DNA from: Mucilaginibacter sp. KACC 22063
Lineage (GTDB): Bacteria > Bacteroidota > Bacteroidia > Sphingobacteriales > Sphingobacteriaceae
Length of the DNA stretch: 64,000 bases
NCBI RefSeq assembly: GCF_028736115.1
Contig: NZ_CP117877.1
Span: forward strand, 496,001-560,000
Direction of reading: 5' to 3'
The first letter of the stretch is position 1. Each line of letters begins with the position of its first letter. A model generated the notes under the pieces. That model worked only from the letters and a program-made list of their open reading frames with translations. It made no database searches and had not been told where the DNA came from. This document shows, one piece after another, positions 24,464 through 35,582 of the stretch. Both the position numbers and the translations under genes were made by a program.

Positions 24464-27400
24464 TCCACGCGAAAAACTGGCGGCCAATATTGCCGCGCTT
24501 CGCATAGCACTGGACTGGGACGGTAAGCGTAAACTGATGGCTGAGGAAGTTTCGACCTTGAAGACCTATTCAGGTTTTGGCGGTTTAAAAGCCGTACTCT
24601 ATCCGGCAGGAGAACAGGACGAATGGATTAAAATGAATGCCTCGCAAGCCGATCTCCGTTTGTACCCCCAGGTTATGGAGCTGCACGCCCTGCTAAAGGA
24701 AAAGTTAAGCAGTTATGCTTATAAACGTGCATTGGATGATTTGCAGGACAGCTCGCTCACAGCCTATTATACTCCTGACCTGCTGCCCCGTGCCATCTAT
24801 ACGGCGTTGGGCGATCAGGGATTGTCACCGAAGCATCTGTATGAACCAAGCGCAGGGGCAGGAATATTTGTTACAGAAGCAGCCCGTCTTTTACCGGAAC
24901 TGCAGAACGTGACGGCTGTAGAAAAGGATCTGCTGACCGGCAAGGTGCTTGCGGCGATATGCTCTGAAATGCTGCTACCGATAGACGTACAGGTAAAAGG
25001 CTTTGAGGAAACGGACGCCTCGGAAAAGGGCCGCTTTGACCTGATCGCATCCAATATACCTTTTGGAAATATTTCAGTTTTCGACCCTGCATTTAAAAAC
25101 AACAGCATTACAGACCGTATTCACAATTATTTCTTTGCAAAAAGCCTGGACAAAATAGGACACGGTGGTTTATTGGCGTTTTTAACGACCGATGCTTTCC
25201 TGAACACCCCTGGTAATGACATGGCCCGCAAGCACCTGTTCACCTCGGCAGATTTTATCAGCCTGCTGGTGTTGCCGGATAACCTGATGAAGGATAACGC
25301 CAATGTGGAAGTACCGACCCATCTCTTGCTGGTCCAGAAGAACGACCATAAAAATAGTTTTTCGGAAGCCGAAGAACAACTGTTAGAAACGGTCGAGCAA
25401 ACCGGGGAGAACGGCAACTATCCGCTCAACGCCTACGTTCATCGTCACCATGAACTGATCATGGCAGATGAAGTCATCGAAGGCACCAACCAATACGGCA
25501 AACCGGCCCGGGTGATCTGGCATAACGGGAATATGGAGGACCTGTTCCCGGCAATGGTGGAGCAATTGGCGAATGACCTGGACGCCCGCTTTGACCGGGC
25601 CCGTTTTGAAACACTGCAGCAACAACTGGCCTTTGAAAAAGGTGAGCTGGACAGGCGCAACGAATCGGTAAAGACAGATACTACAAAGCAGCTCACCTTC
25701 CTAGAAATTCCGTTACCCAAGGAAACTAAAGTGGTTGCCCAGTTAGGGCTCTTCGATGCAACCCCGCAGCCCGCCGGGAAGGCGCAGGCTTATTTATCCG
25801 ATATGGACAACGAGAGCGTGGATACTTCATCCGCCCGCATCATCAGCACGATCCGTACAACGGAACGCCCTGAACATGATAGCGTGGTAATGCTGACCGC
25901 ACGGGCCAAATCTACCGGGCGGTACCTGTATAAACTATTTGCCAATGTTGCAGAATTAAAGGTATCCGCCAAATGGCTGACCGGAAATGTCCTGACGGAT
26001 GAGCTCAAAGCGCTTTCTGCAAAACTCAAGGGTTTCGGGTATGACTACGTTTACGAAGGGGACAAAAGCCTGGAACCCGCCTTTGGCCTGGTACCTGAAC
26101 GGCCAAAAGGCTTCCGGAACCTGAAACCATTCTATGTCAAGGATACCCTGGTTATGCATGGCGACAAGGCCGGCCTGATCGGAACACCCGGAGAAACGGA
26201 AGCTGAATTTTTCCCGTTTGAAGAACAGGACCAGCGGGCTTTTTATCGGGCCTATATTAAGGTTCGCGACGCATATATAGAGTTGTTCAACACGGAATCA
26301 ACAACCCTGATGGAGCAGCCTGCGCTACGGGCGACCCTGAATCAAAACTACCAGGCCTTTACGGAAACTTACGGGGAGCTGAACAGGACATTCAACCGAT
26401 CACGGATGCTGAATGATCCTGCCTTCGGCTTCACCGTTCTTTACTCTCTTGAAAAAAAGGAAGAAGGGCGCTTTGTCAAATCAGACATTTTGAACGGGCC
26501 GGTATTCCCACGACAGGAGGCCTTAAAGACCGACGATCCTGCCGAAGCGTTGGCGCGCTGCCTGAACGATAAGGGTTTTGTAGACCTCAATTATATTTCA
26601 GGGGTAACCGGGCTTTCGGAACAGGACGTGATTGCCGGTTTGGAAAAGCAGATCATTTATAACCCGGGGAAACAGGATTGGGAAACCACCGACCGTTACC
26701 TGTCTGGCAACGTTGTTCAGAAATTAGCCGAGGCGGAGATCGCTATTAAAGAGAATCCCGACCATTTGCAGATCGCCCGCAGCCTGGCGGCCATTCAGCG
26801 AGCGCAGCCTGAAACGATACCATACGAATTACTGGAGTTGGACTTCAACCTGGGTGAACGCTGGATACCGGCCGATTACTACCAGCGTTTTGCCACCAGG
26901 CTTTTTGAGATCAATACAGAGGTAGAGTATTTCGCTTCCGCCGATACATTCAAGGTGGGCTATTCAGGAGGGAACGCCATCACCGATGGGGAATTTGCCG
27001 TGAGCCCCAAATCGGGCCAGAAAATGAAAGGACACACGCTCCTGGAGCATGCGCTGGAAAACACGAACCCCTTTTTTACCTATAAAGTTGAACGTGACGG
27101 TGACGAAGTCCGGATACCGGACAATGAGGCTACCCAGGCAGCACATCAAAAGATCGAGCTTATCCGTGAACGATTTGTTGGCTGGCTGAAGGAACTGCCG
27201 GCCGAAGAAAAATTGTTCCTGGAAAAGCGCTACAACACCATCTTTAATTGTTATGCGCTACGGCAATACGATGGCAGCCACCTGACCTTTCCGGGGCTTG
27301 ACCTTAAAGGTGCCGGGGTTCCCGCCTTGTACGATTCCCAGCGGAATGCCGCCTGGCGCATCATTCAAAACCGGGGTGCGCTGATTGATCATGAGGTGGG

Positions 27401-29975
27401 TTTAGGTAAAACGCTGACCATGATCGTAGCGGCAGTCGAGATGAAAAGGTTGGGGATTGTTTCTAAGCCCTCTATTCTGGCGCTGAAAGCCAATGTCATC
27501 CAGATTGCTGATACATTTCGCCGTGCTTATCCTAATGCGCGCATACTGGCACCCACGGAAGATGATTTTACGCCGGGCAAACGCCAGCAGCTCTTCCTCC
27601 AGATCAAGAATAACAATTGGGACTGTGTCATCATGACCCACGAACAGTTTGGCAAGATCCCGCAGGATCCCGAAATCCAGCGCGAGATCTTGCAGGAAGA
27701 ACTGGACAATGTCGTGCGTGACCTGCAAACCCTGGAAAACCTGGGTGCCCAGATCACCCGCAAAATGCTGAAGGGACTGCGGGTGCGACAGGCGAATTTA
27801 CGGGCATCACTCGCACAAATTGTTTTCGACATCGAAAACAAGAAGGACAGTGGGATCACCTTCCAGGAAATGGGCATAGACCACCTCTTCGTGGATGAAA
27901 GCCACAAATTCAAGAACCTAACCTTTACCACCCGGCATAACCGGGTGGCAGGCCTGGGTAACCCGCAGGGTAGCCAACGGGCGCTGAATATGCTTTTCGC
28001 CGTACGCTCTTTACAGAAAAAGTTCGACGCCGATCTTTGTGTAACCTTTTTATCTGGAACACCCATTTCCAATAGCCTGACGGAGATGTACCTGATCTTC
28101 AAGTATCTGCGGCCACGTGAACTGCAAAGACAGCAAATCGAAAACTTCGACGGCTGGGCGGCGGTATATGCCCGCAAAACGGTAGACTTTGAATTTTCGG
28201 TGACCAATGAAATTATCCAGAAGGAACGGTTCCGTCATTTCGTAAAAGTGCCGGAACTGGCGCTGTTCTATAACGAGATCACCGATTATAAGACTGCGGA
28301 ACAGATCAACCTGGATAAACCGGAACTCGATGAGCAGCTGGTGAACATCAAGCCGACACCGGAGCAGGAGGATTTTATACGCCGCCTGATGGATTTTGCT
28401 GCCACAGGTGATGCCACGCTGATCGGGCGCGAACCGCTGACCGAGGAAGAAGACAAGGCCAGGATGCTGATCGCCACCAACTACGCCAAGAAAATGGCGA
28501 CGGATATGCGCCTGATCGATGCGGATCTGTACAGTGATCACCCGGATAACAAAGTAAACACCTGCGCGCGGAAAGTGGCCGAATATTATGAACTCAGCAA
28601 GGAACACCGGGGTACCCAACTGGTGTTCTGCGATATCGGCACGCCGAAGAGCGACGAGTTTAATATTTATGATGCGCTGAAAAATAAACTGGTACAGGAT
28701 TTTGGTATTCCGGCCGGTCAGATCTCCTTTATCCATGACTGGCCGGATAAGCGAAGGCCAGAAATGTTCCGCCTGATGAACGCCGGTTATATCCGCGTGA
28801 TGCTTGGCAGTACCGAAAAGCTGGGAACCGGCACCAACGTGCAGGAACGCGGCGTGGCGCTCCACGACCTGGACATCCCCTGGCGGCCATCAGACCTAAA
28901 CCAGCGCGGCGGCAGGTTTAGCCGCAAGGGCAACTGGCTGGCCAAAGAATATTTTGATAACAAGGTGCCCAGGTTTGTTTACGCCACGGAAAAATCACTG
29001 GACAACTACAAGTTTAACCTTTTGCAAACCAAACAACGGTTTATCGATCAAATCAAAAACAGCCAGATCAGTGTCCGTTCCATCGATGAAGGCGCCCTGG
29101 ATGAACAGAGCGGGATGGGTTTTGCGGAATACATCGCCATCCTTTCCGGCGATACCTCATTGCTCGACAAAACGCGGGTCGATAAGAAGATAGCCGCATT
29201 GGAAGGTTCGCGTTCATCACACTACAAGGAGGTTTCCCGGGCGCGGGTACGTCTTGAGGTTGTTGAAGAGGAACGCAGTAAAACACTGGTGACCCTCGAA
29301 AAACTGGCACTGGATGAAAGCGATTATAAAAAATTGCTCACCCATGATGAGGAAGGGACAAAACATAACCCCATCCGCATGACCGGTTTGGAATCTTCCG
29401 ATCCGGAAATTATCGGTAAGCATATCATTGAACTTTACCGGAACTGGAAACCCGCCAAAGGGGAATCCGAGGATAAACAGGTCGGTTCATTGTATGGATT
29501 TGATTTGTACATCCGTCAACAGCGTGAGGGTTATGAAACAAATGGCCTGATGGAGTACAAATATTCCAATTCGCTTTATGCCGAGGGCCCACGATCGGGC
29601 ATTAAATACCTATACAACGGCGGCCTGCCTAACGTGGATAACCCGAAACTCGCGGCACGGTACTATATCAGCGCCATAGACCGGGTGGTAGCGCTAAAAG
29701 AAAAATATGAAAAAGAGGTAACCACGCTGGACAAAGAAGTGCCCGTATTGAAGGGGATCATGAGCAGGGAGTTTGATAAAGAACAGGAAATGGCGGACCT
29801 GAAAGCGGAAGCTGCAACGCTACAGGAGAAAATCGCAGGAACCATCCGGGAAAACCAAATGAAGGTCGTGGAAGGATCTGAAAGCGACGAGATCGACGAA
29901 ATTCAGGGCGAGGATAATATCCTATCATTGGATTCAGAACAGGAGAACGAGCCCCGGAGGGCCATCGGGAGATAA
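24453..29975 (+). CDS. giant N6-adenine methylase and SNF2-type helicase (DarB-like)
   Basis: An 1840-residue two-module protein. The N-terminal methyltransferase has motif [12 protein letters not shown] (about residues 130-140) and a motif IV variant SNIPF (about 200-204; the family norm is NPPY/F). The C-terminal SF2/SNF2 helicase has GLGKT (about 984), DESHKF (about 1148), LSGTPISN (about 1199) and QRGGRFSR (about 1483). This layout is that of the large phage and plasmid methylase-helicases, including phage P1 DarB, which protect incoming DNA from restriction. A similar role during conjugation is inferred. The start GTG/ATG region overlaps the previous gene. Confidence 0.85.
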   Translation: MAYNPREKLAANIAALRIALDWDGKRKLMAEEVSTLKTYSGFGGLKAVLYPAGEQDEWIKMNASQADLRLYPQVMELHALLKEKLSSYAYKRALDDLQDSSLTAYYTPDLLPRAIYTALGDQGLSPKHLYEPSAGAGIFVTEAARLLPELQNVTAVEKDLLTGKVLAAICSEMLLPIDVQVKGFEETDASEKGRFDLIASNIPFGNISVFDPAFKNNSITDRIHNYFFAKSLDKIGHGGLLAFLTTDAFLNTPGNDMARKHLFTSADFISLLVLPDNLMKDNANVEVPTHLLLVQKNDHKNSFSEAEEQLLETVEQTGENGNYPLNAYVHRHHELIMADEVIEGTNQYGKPARVIWHNGNMEDLFPAMVEQLANDLDARFDRARFETLQQQLAFEKGELDRRNESVKTDTTKQLTFLEIPLPKETKVVAQLGLFDATPQPAGKAQAYLSDMDNESVDTSSARIISTIRTTERPEHDSVVMLTARAKSTGRYLYKLFANVAELKVSAKWLTGNVLTDELKALSAKLKGFGYDYVYEGDKSLEPAFGLVPERPKGFRNLKPFYVKDTLVMHGDKAGLIGTPGETEAEFFPFEEQDQRAFYRAYIKVRDAYIELFNTESTTLMEQPALRATLNQNYQAFTETYGELNRTFNRSRMLNDPAFGFTVLYSLEKKEEGRFVKSDILNGPVFPRQEALKTDDPAEALARCLNDKGFVDLNYISGVTGLSEQDVIAGLEKQIIYNPGKQDWETTDRYLSGNVVQKLAEAEIAIKENPDHLQIARSLAAIQRAQPETIPYELLELDFNLGERWIPADYYQRFATRLFEINTEVEYFASADTFKVGYSGGNAITDGEFAVSPKSGQKMKGHTLLEHALENTNPFFTYKVERDGDEVRIPDNEATQAAHQKIELIRERFVGWLKELPAEEKLFLEKRYNTIFNCYALRQYDGSHLTFPGLDLKGAGVPALYDSQRNAAWRIIQNRGALIDHEVGLGKTLTMIVAAVEMKRLGIVSKPSILALKANVIQIADTFRRAYPNARILAPTEDDFTPGKRQQLFLQIKNNNWDCVIMTHEQFGKIPQDPEIQREILQEELDNVVRDLQTLENLGAQITRKMLKGLRVRQANLRASLAQIVFDIENKKDSGITFQEMGIDHLFVDESHKFKNLTFTTRHNRVAGLGNPQGSQRALNMLFAVRSLQKKFDADLCVTFLSGTPISNSLTEMYLIFKYLRPRELQRQQIENFDGWAAVYARKTVDFEFSVTNEIIQKERFRHFVKVPELALFYNEITDYKTAEQINLDKPELDEQLVNIKPTPEQEDFIRRLMDFAATGDATLIGREPLTEEEDKARMLIATNYAKKMATDMRLIDADLYSDHPDNKVNTCARKVAEYYELSKEHRGTQLVFCDIGTPKSDEFNIYDALKNKLVQDFGIPAGQISFIHDWPDKRRPEMFRLMNAGYIRVMLGSTEKLGTGTNVQERGVALHDLDIPWRPSDLNQRGGRFSRKGNWLAKEYFDNKVPRFVYATEKSLDNYKFNLLQTKQRFIDQIKNSQISVRSIDEGALDEQSGMGFAEYIAILSGDTSLLDKTRVDKKIAALEGSRSSHYKEVSRARVRLEVVEEERSKTLVTLEKLALDESDYKKLLTHDEEGTKHNPIRMTGLESSDPEIIGKHIIELYRNWKPAKGESEDKQVGSLYGFDLYIRQQREGYETNGLMEYKYSNSLYAEGPRSGIKYLYNGGLPNVDNPKLAARYYISAIDRVVALKEKYEKEVTTLDKEVPVLKGIMSREFDKEQEMADLKAEAATLQEKIAGTIRENQMKVVEGSESDEIDEIQGEDNILSLDSEQENEPRRAIGR

Positions 29976-29978
29976 AGG

Positions 29979-30461
29979 ATGATTCTGGAACATTACCGTT
30001 GCCCCCTGCACCGATACACCTTTTCTGTGCGGCCGGTCCGCCGCTGGGTGGAAGCACAGTGTGAAGGCCGCGTACTGAATCTGTTCGCGGGACCGACATT
30101 GCTGGGGCTGGAAGAGGTACGCAATGACCTCGATCCGGAAATGCCGGCAAATTTCCACCTCGACGGGGCAGCTTTCCTGGAAACCTGGCAGGGCGAACCC
30201 TTCGGAACGATCCTGCTGGATCCGCCCTATGCACTGCGAAAAAGCATGGAGCTTTATAAAGGCATCGTCTGCAGCCCGTTCAGGAGAATAAAAGATGCCA
30301 TACCCCGCTGCCTGAAACCGGGCGGCCTGGTCATCACCTTCGGCTATCATTCGGTCGTCATGGGCCAAAGCAGACTTTTCAAAGTGGAAAAGGTGGCCGT
30401 GTTCAGCCATGGCGGTGCCATCCATGACACCATTGCCAGCGTGGAAAGGTTTGTTAAATAA
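29979..30461 (+). CDS. small DNA methyltransferase (DPPY type)
   Basis: A 160-residue class I SAM-dependent methyltransferase. Motif I is GRVLNLFAGPTLLGL (about residues 30-44), and the catalytic motif IV is ILLDPPYA (about 78-85), which indicates N6-adenine or N4-cytosine DNA methylation. It lies 3 bases after the giant methylase-helicase and before the coupling protein gene. It is short for a stand-alone DNA methylase and has no obvious target-recognition domain. Its substrate is unknown; the context suggests protection of transferred DNA. Confidence 0.7.
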   Translation: MILEHYRCPLHRYTFSVRPVRRWVEAQCEGRVLNLFAGPTLLGLEEVRNDLDPEMPANFHLDGAAFLETWQGEPFGTILLDPPYALRKSMELYKGIVCSPFRRIKDAIPRCLKPGGLVITFGYHSVVMGQSRLFKVEKVAVFSHGGAIHDTIASVERFVK

Positions 30462-30537
30462 CAGCTCTCCCACAGCGGCACTACAACCCACAACCGGCCT
30501 TTCGATCAGCCGGTTGCCCAACCCATTGAATTGCTTT

Positions 30538-32556
30538 ATGGAGGAAACGCGGGAACAACAGAAGTTGCATGGCTTCTTACAGTGTTTAATCTATGTGATG
30601 GTCGCCATAGAAGCGGCCATTTTCGTTTACATCCGGGCGCCGTTCTGGGGAATTTTCCACCATGCATTGTACCGGATCAGCCTGCTGCCATTTTATGCAA
30701 ACCTGATCTATAGCAAGCTGGTCGTCTTAGGCCTGATCTGCCTGGTGAGTATCGGAACGGTAGCAAAAAAGGAGGTCGACCTCGAACCTAAAAAACATAT
30801 TGTTTACCCGCTCACTTTGGGATTGATGCTGTTTTTCGGGAGCCTGTTTTGTTACGGGCGCGACAGCCCTTTACTCTTTGCCTATACACGTTCGACCGAC
30901 TTGGCCTATATGTTGCTATCCGTCGCCGGGGCATTGCTGACCAGTATCGCCATGGACAATATTTCTAAGCTCATCCGCTCCGGATTGGGTAAAGACGTCT
31001 GGAACGTTGAGGGCGAGAGCTTCCAGCAACCGGAAAAATTGGTGACGACGGATTATTCGGTCAATATTCCGATGCTGTTTTATTACAAACGAAAAGTACG
31101 GAATGGCTGGATCAACCTGACGAACCCATTTCGGGCAACGCTTTTGATCGGGACCCCGGGATCCGGTAAGAGTTTTTCCATCGTCAACCCCTTTATCCGA
31201 CAACTCACGGCCAAGGGGTTTTGCCTGGCATTATACGATTTCAAGTTTCCCGACCTCGGGCAAATCGCCTACTATCATTACCTGCTGGCGAAACAGCAGG
31301 GAAAATTGGCCGGCTATGATTTTCACGTAGTCAACTTGAACGAAGTGGAAAAAAGCCGGCGCATCAACCCCTGGAAAAAGGAATATATTCGGACATTGGC
31401 GGACGCTGGGGAAACTGCCGAAGCGCTGGTAGAGGCCATGAAAAAGGGTGACAAGTCCGGCGGCTCCGACCAGTTCTTTACCCAATCCGCGATCAATTTT
31501 CTTTCTGCCTGCATCTATTTCCAGAGCCGTTACGAGGATGGTAAATACTCTTCGTTCCCACATGTGCTGGCATTACTGAACCGCAGCTATGAGGAAATAT
31601 TCCAGACCTTGTTTAAACAAACCGAACTCGCCTCCCTTTTATCACCCTTTGTCTCGGCGTTTAAGAACAAGGCCTTTGACCAATTAGAGGGTCAGGTCGG
31701 CACACTGAAGATTTTTTTATCCCGGCTGGCCACGAAAGAAACCTACTGGGTGTTTAGCGGGGACGATTTTGACCTGAAAATATCGGACAAGTCACATCCG
31801 GCCATGCTCGTATTGGCGAATGATCCGGCTACGCAAAATATCAACTCTGCCTGCTATTCGGTGATCATTAACCGGTTGACCAAATTGATCAACAGCAAGG
31901 GCAATAAACCCTCGGCGCTGATCATCGACGAATTGCCGACGCTTTTTGTGCACAAGATCGAAAACCTTATCGCCACGGCACGTTCCAACAAGGTTGCCGT
32001 ACTCATGGGTTTACAGGAACTGCCGCAATTTCAGCAGCAATATGGCAAAGATACCGCCGCCACCATCACCTCGGTGACCGGAAATGTCCTGTCCGGAGCG
32101 GTGCGCAGCAAGGAAACACTGGACTGGCTCGAAAAGTTGCTGGGCCGTAATAAACAGATCAGCGAAGGTCTTTCGATTGACCGAAATAAAACATCCACAT
32201 CCCTTAATGAAAAGCTGGAAACCCTCGTGCCGGCCGGAAAAATCGCCACCCTGAATGCCGGGGAACTGGTCGGCGTGATCGCCACCGATGCAAAAGAAGC
32301 CTATACTGGCCAGTATGAGTCTTCGGCCATCAATTGCAAGGTCAACCTGAACCTGGATCAGCTTAAAAAGGAGGAATCGGGATACAAGTCGCTGCCGGTT
32401 TATTATGATTTCGGCGACGCGAAAGAAGCGGTACTTACCGAAAATTTTAAGCGGATTAACAGGGAGATCGCCGCCATCGTGCAGAAACATCAGCCACCCA
32501 AAGTGGACACCCCTAAAGCTTCTATGAAAGAGCAAGTTAAAAATAACAGAAAATGA
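30538..32556 (+). CDS. VirD4/TraG-type coupling protein (MobC-like)
   Basis: A 672-residue type IV coupling protein. Four membrane segments fill the first about 150 residues. The P-loop is IGTPGSGKSFS (about 204-214), and the Walker B is ALIIDELPTLF (about 461-471). GLQELPQFQQQYGKDTAATI and FGNVLSGAV-like segments are typical of Bacteroidota MobC coupling ATPases. It brings the relaxase-DNA complex to the channel. ATG at 30538 gives MEETREQQKLHGFLQ; the open frame begins 43 codons earlier inside the methyltransferase gene without homology. It overlaps the next gene by ATGA. Confidence 0.9.
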   Translation: MEETREQQKLHGFLQCLIYVMVAIEAAIFVYIRAPFWGIFHHALYRISLLPFYANLIYSKLVVLGLICLVSIGTVAKKEVDLEPKKHIVYPLTLGLMLFFGSLFCYGRDSPLLFAYTRSTDLAYMLLSVAGALLTSIAMDNISKLIRSGLGKDVWNVEGESFQQPEKLVTTDYSVNIPMLFYYKRKVRNGWINLTNPFRATLLIGTPGSGKSFSIVNPFIRQLTAKGFCLALYDFKFPDLGQIAYYHYLLAKQQGKLAGYDFHVVNLNEVEKSRRINPWKKEYIRTLADAGETAEALVEAMKKGDKSGGSDQFFTQSAINFLSACIYFQSRYEDGKYSSFPHVLALLNRSYEEIFQTLFKQTELASLLSPFVSAFKNKAFDQLEGQVGTLKIFLSRLATKETYWVFSGDDFDLKISDKSHPAMLVLANDPATQNINSACYSVIINRLTKLINSKGNKPSALIIDELPTLFVHKIENLIATARSNKVAVLMGLQELPQFQQQYGKDTAATITSVTGNVLSGAVRSKETLDWLEKLLGRNKQISEGLSIDRNKTSTSLNEKLETLVPAGKIATLNAGELVGVIATDAKEAYTGQYESSAINCKVNLNLDQLKKEESGYKSLPVYYDFGDAKEAVLTENFKRINREIAAIVQKHQPPKVDTPKASMKEQVKNNRK

Positions 32557-32996
32557 ACCAATCAGACGATCTAACCGGCACCCTGGTGCTGGTACACCCC
32601 GAATTAACGGATGACCCGGTTAACAAACAAGGTCAAATGGGCATGATCATGTTTGCCGAACCGGAGAAGGACGACATCTACGTCACCTTCGGCAAGAACG
32701 AACGTGCGCTCTATAGCAGTAATGCTTTGCTGGTTTTCAAAAAGCCCGGAGACATTTATCAGGAACTCCTGGTCAATACGACGAATCTTGCGATCCCGGA
32801 TTTTAAAGCCCTTCACCGGATCGGTATGCTGCTGAACAACGGCACGTCAAAAGGCATTAAAGAAGCCATGCAGCTTGCCGTAGAAAACCCTGGTGTGCAT
32901 AGTCTTGCCATGGAAACCGTAAAAAGTAAACTCGGCCTAGATGCTGGCATTACAGCCGAAAAAGAACAAAGCAATACGCAAAGTTATGGCCGTTAA
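32553..32996 (+). CDS. unknown ICE protein downstream of the coupling protein
   Basis: A 147-residue soluble protein. The first 70 residues look like a small beta domain (LVLVHPELTDD, GQMGMIMFAEPEKDDIYVTF, ALYSSNALLVF), and the rest is helical. I do not recognise a characterised family. It overlaps the coupling protein gene by 4 bases and the M23 peptidase gene by 11 bases, so it is in the same operon. Confidence 0.55.
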   Translation: MNQSDDLTGTLVLVHPELTDDPVNKQGQMGMIMFAEPEKDDIYVTFGKNERALYSSNALLVFKKPGDIYQELLVNTTNLAIPDFKALHRIGMLLNNGTSKGIKEAMQLAVENPGVHSLAMETVKSKLGLDAGITAEKEQSNTQSYGR

Positions 32997-33417
32997 ACTG
33001 TGGGGGATGTTATTGCTGTGCAGCCTGCCGCTCCGGCAGGTCCGCCTGACCTCATCATTCGGTTACCGGATTCACCCGGTTTATCATCGGATCAAACTGC
33101 ATGCAGGCATTGACCTTGCCGCACGGCACGACACGGTGTTTTCCATTCTTGACGGGGTGGTACAAACCTGCAGGTACAGCCGTACGCTGGGTTTATTCGT
33201 ACGTGTCGATCATGGAAGTACCCTGAACAGCCTTTATGGACATTTGTCGCAATGGCTTGTCCTACCGGGAGACACCGTAAATGCAGGGGACCCGATCGGC
33301 GTTACCGGAGCAACCGGCGTAGTATCCGGGGAACATTTACATTTCGCCCTTACCTATAATAATCGCTGGCTAAATCCCTGGAGATTCCTTAATCATATTT
33401 TTTACGGAAAAAGCTGA
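32986..33417 (+). CDS. M23-family peptidoglycan endopeptidase of the ICE
   Basis: A 143-residue single-domain LytM/M23 zinc metallopeptidase. The zinc motif begins HAGIDLAA (His and Asp, about residues 36-43), and the HLHFAL near residue 112 supplies the two further histidines. SSFGYRIHPV is also typical. A short hydrophobic N-terminus (LWGMLLLCSLPL) may serve as a signal. In this context it would locally open peptidoglycan for the transfer channel (inference). ATG at 32986 is chosen because upstream residues are polar and overlap the previous gene. Confidence 0.8.
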   Translation: MAVKLWGMLLLCSLPLRQVRLTSSFGYRIHPVYHRIKLHAGIDLAARHDTVFSILDGVVQTCRYSRTLGLFVRVDHGSTLNSLYGHLSQWLVLPGDTVNAGDPIGVTGATGVVSGEHLHFALTYNNRWLNPWRFLNHIFYGKS

Positions 33418-33495
33418 ACCGGCAGACCGGTTACCTGACAGACCAGTAATTGTGCTGGTCAGCTATTGTCGGACACTTTTGCCCGAACAAGTCTT

Positions 33496-34791
33496 ATGCA
33501 AAACATCAATAAATACGTAATGAGTAAACAATCAAATCAACAGATCGCAGATCGCCTAATCGAAAAAATGAACGACAGGCAGAGCCCATTCGATCTTCCC
33601 AGTATTATGATGCCATTAAATCCCACCACCGGCAAAAGCTATCGTGGGATGAATGCCCTTTGGCTGGCCATGCAGGGCCAACAGGACCCACGCTGGATGA
33701 CGCTGAAACAGGCTTCAAACAAAAATGGCTGGAAGGTAGAAACCGGTTCAAAGGGAACTTTAATCAGCTTCCTGAAAACCACCGACCGAGTACAGCTTTT
33801 AAATGAGGATGGCCGGCCGCAGCTGAACATCCGCAGAAATCCAAAGACAGAACTGATCAAACTGGCCAACCCGGTAGAAACAGAGGCCTACGTGTTCAAC
33901 GCCAGTCAGATTGAAGGCATTCCGCCATTAAGGGAATTTGAAGAACGCCGCAACGCCTCAAGGCCTGATCCCGTCGAAGCCCTGGCCAAACTGGTGGAAC
34001 TGACTAATGCTAAAGTGGAAGCAACCACCGGTGAACCGGGATATGATCCGGTAGACCGCATTATCTATATGCCGGAACAGGACGCTTTCGGCACCCCGCA
34101 GGAACATCATGCTGCCCTGTTGTACGAAGTCGTAAAGTTCGCAGGACACGAAAAGGGCTTATATGACCCGATGGATGTCTCTGCAGCGGAACAGGCGCGG
34201 CCGGCCCTGGCTGCCTTATTCACTGGCAATGAGATTGGTGTGAAGGCCGCTCTGGCACCGCAAATAAACTATGAAGATGTCTACATGACGGCGTCAACGG
34301 CACCTGACGAGCTGGAGGCCGCCGCAAACGCTGCGCAGTATATGACCGATTACCTGCATGGCCTAATTAATTCACCCGAGCAGCGTCAGGCCGCAAGGCA
34401 GGAACGTATCCTTATCGTAGGCGATGTGATCGACTACAACGAAAAACAATACGAGGTCATGGGCAAACTGCGAGGAAAGGACCTGCAGGTCATGGATAAA
34501 TCAACCGGCAATCGTTTTAAGGCCAGCCCGGGAGATGGCATATATGCCTCACTGTTAACTGCCAAAATAGAAGCTCTAAAACAACAACGATCCGTTGACA
34601 AATCACCGGAGGAGGAACAGGATTTCGACCGGGAAGAAGAAAGGGACAACAGCATGGAATATGAGCATGCTGACGAACTGGAAAATGAGCAAGATAACGT
34701 GCTGAATTATAATCAGGAACAGGATGATGAACCGGCATTGGATCTGAGCGAAGAAGCAGGGGAAACTAAAAAGACGGGAAGAAAACGATGA
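33496..34791 (+). CDS. ArdC-type antirestriction protein
   Basis: A 431-residue protein. Residues about 10-115 match the ArdC N-terminal single-strand DNA-binding domain (NPTTGKSYRGMNALWLA, DPRWMTLKQA, NGWKVETGSKGTLISF). About 130-300 follow the ArdC metallopeptidase-like region, but the HExxH motif is not evident: the sequence reads HHAALLYEVVKFAGHEKG. The C-terminus is highly acidic. ArdC proteins shield transferred single strands from restriction. ATG at 33496 or 33520 are both possible starts. Its end overlaps the next gene by 4 bases. Confidence 0.75.
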   Translation: MQNINKYVMSKQSNQQIADRLIEKMNDRQSPFDLPSIMMPLNPTTGKSYRGMNALWLAMQGQQDPRWMTLKQASNKNGWKVETGSKGTLISFLKTTDRVQLLNEDGRPQLNIRRNPKTELIKLANPVETEAYVFNASQIEGIPPLREFEERRNASRPDPVEALAKLVELTNAKVEATTGEPGYDPVDRIIYMPEQDAFGTPQEHHAALLYEVVKFAGHEKGLYDPMDVSAAEQARPALAALFTGNEIGVKAALAPQINYEDVYMTASTAPDELEAAANAAQYMTDYLHGLINSPEQRQAARQERILIVGDVIDYNEKQYEVMGKLRGKDLQVMDKSTGNRFKASPGDGIYASLLTAKIEALKQQRSVDKSPEEEQDFDREEERDNSMEYEHADELENEQDNVLNYNQEQDDEPALDLSEEAGETKKTGRKR

Positions 34792-35582
34792 ATACTGAAA
34801 TTTTCAATGAGGCGGATCTCCCTTTGCATGACCTCGGATCAGTTGGGTTGGTATCGGATGGCCGTGCACTTTTAGAAGAGGCCGACCTGAATGCCCTGTT
34901 ATCCGGCCGCCGTACCCAGCTTATCCGCTTGGAAAATCTGGAATTCGCGGGTATAAAGATCGCTTCCTTGAATGCCAAACTATCGTTGATCACCGGTGCC
35001 GATGGAAAACCGGAATTGCTGGTTCATCCGACCTACCTGCGCAGCGCGGCCCCGACCTACCTGACTGAGGATGAATCCTGGGCATTGGAGACGGGTGACC
35101 AATTAAGTCTGGAAAAGGACATTGTAGACAGTAATGGTCAGAGGAAAAGAGTGTTGATTGAATTTGACAGGGAAACCAACCAGTTTCTGGAAACTGATGA
35201 AGAGAAAGTCGAAGCCCCGGACGAAATTAATGGTCAAGCTCTTACTCCTGAGCAGAAAGCTAAATTCAAACGAGGCGAGGAAGTAGAGATCCCGGATGGT
35301 ACCAAAGTAAAATACACGGCAACTACCCGGGAAGGAATCCGCTCGAACCGTATCGCCCTAATCGCATCTATCATATTTGACGGTGGCATTTCTTACCTGC
35401 TATTCCATGGCATTAAAGCGATTATCGGTCAAAAACAAGATGAGAAATCGACTGAACAAAGCCAGGAATACAAGGACACTGTTGAACAAATGAAGCAGCA
35501 GCAGGAAGAGGAACTGGTGCCAAAACTAGATCTGTCCGAAAAAGCGAAAGAGAGGGATCATAAAAGACGTTCAACTCGCTGA
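34788..35582 (+). CDS. DUF4099/DUF3945 domain protein
   Basis: A 264-residue protein. The N-terminal DUF4099-like part (EADLPLHDLGSVGL, ALLSGRRTQLIRLENLEF) is followed by a DUF3945-like segment (INGQALTPEQKAKFKRGEEV, residues about 152-171), a membrane-like helix (IASIIFDGGISYLLFHGI, about 197-215) and a charged Q/E/K-rich tail. These domains occur widely in Bacteroidota mobile elements but have no established function. It overlaps both neighbours by a few bases. Confidence 0.75.
   Translation: MNTEIFNEADLPLHDLGSVGLVSDGRALLEEADLNALLSGRRTQLIRLENLEFAGIKIASLNAKLSLITGADGKPELLVHPTYLRSAAPTYLTEDESWALETGDQLSLEKDIVDSNGQRKRVLIEFDRETNQFLETDEEKVEAPDEINGQALTPEQKAKFKRGEEVEIPDGTKVKYTATTREGIRSNRIALIASIIFDGGISYLLFHGIKAIIGQKQDEKSTEQSQEYKDTVEQMKQQQEEELVPKLDLSEKAKERDHKRRSTR

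Noticed and set aside
27527..28865. Long minus-strand frames opposite the helicase (226 and 271 codons)
   Set aside because: They are antisense shadows of conserved SF2 helicase motifs and show no protein family pattern.
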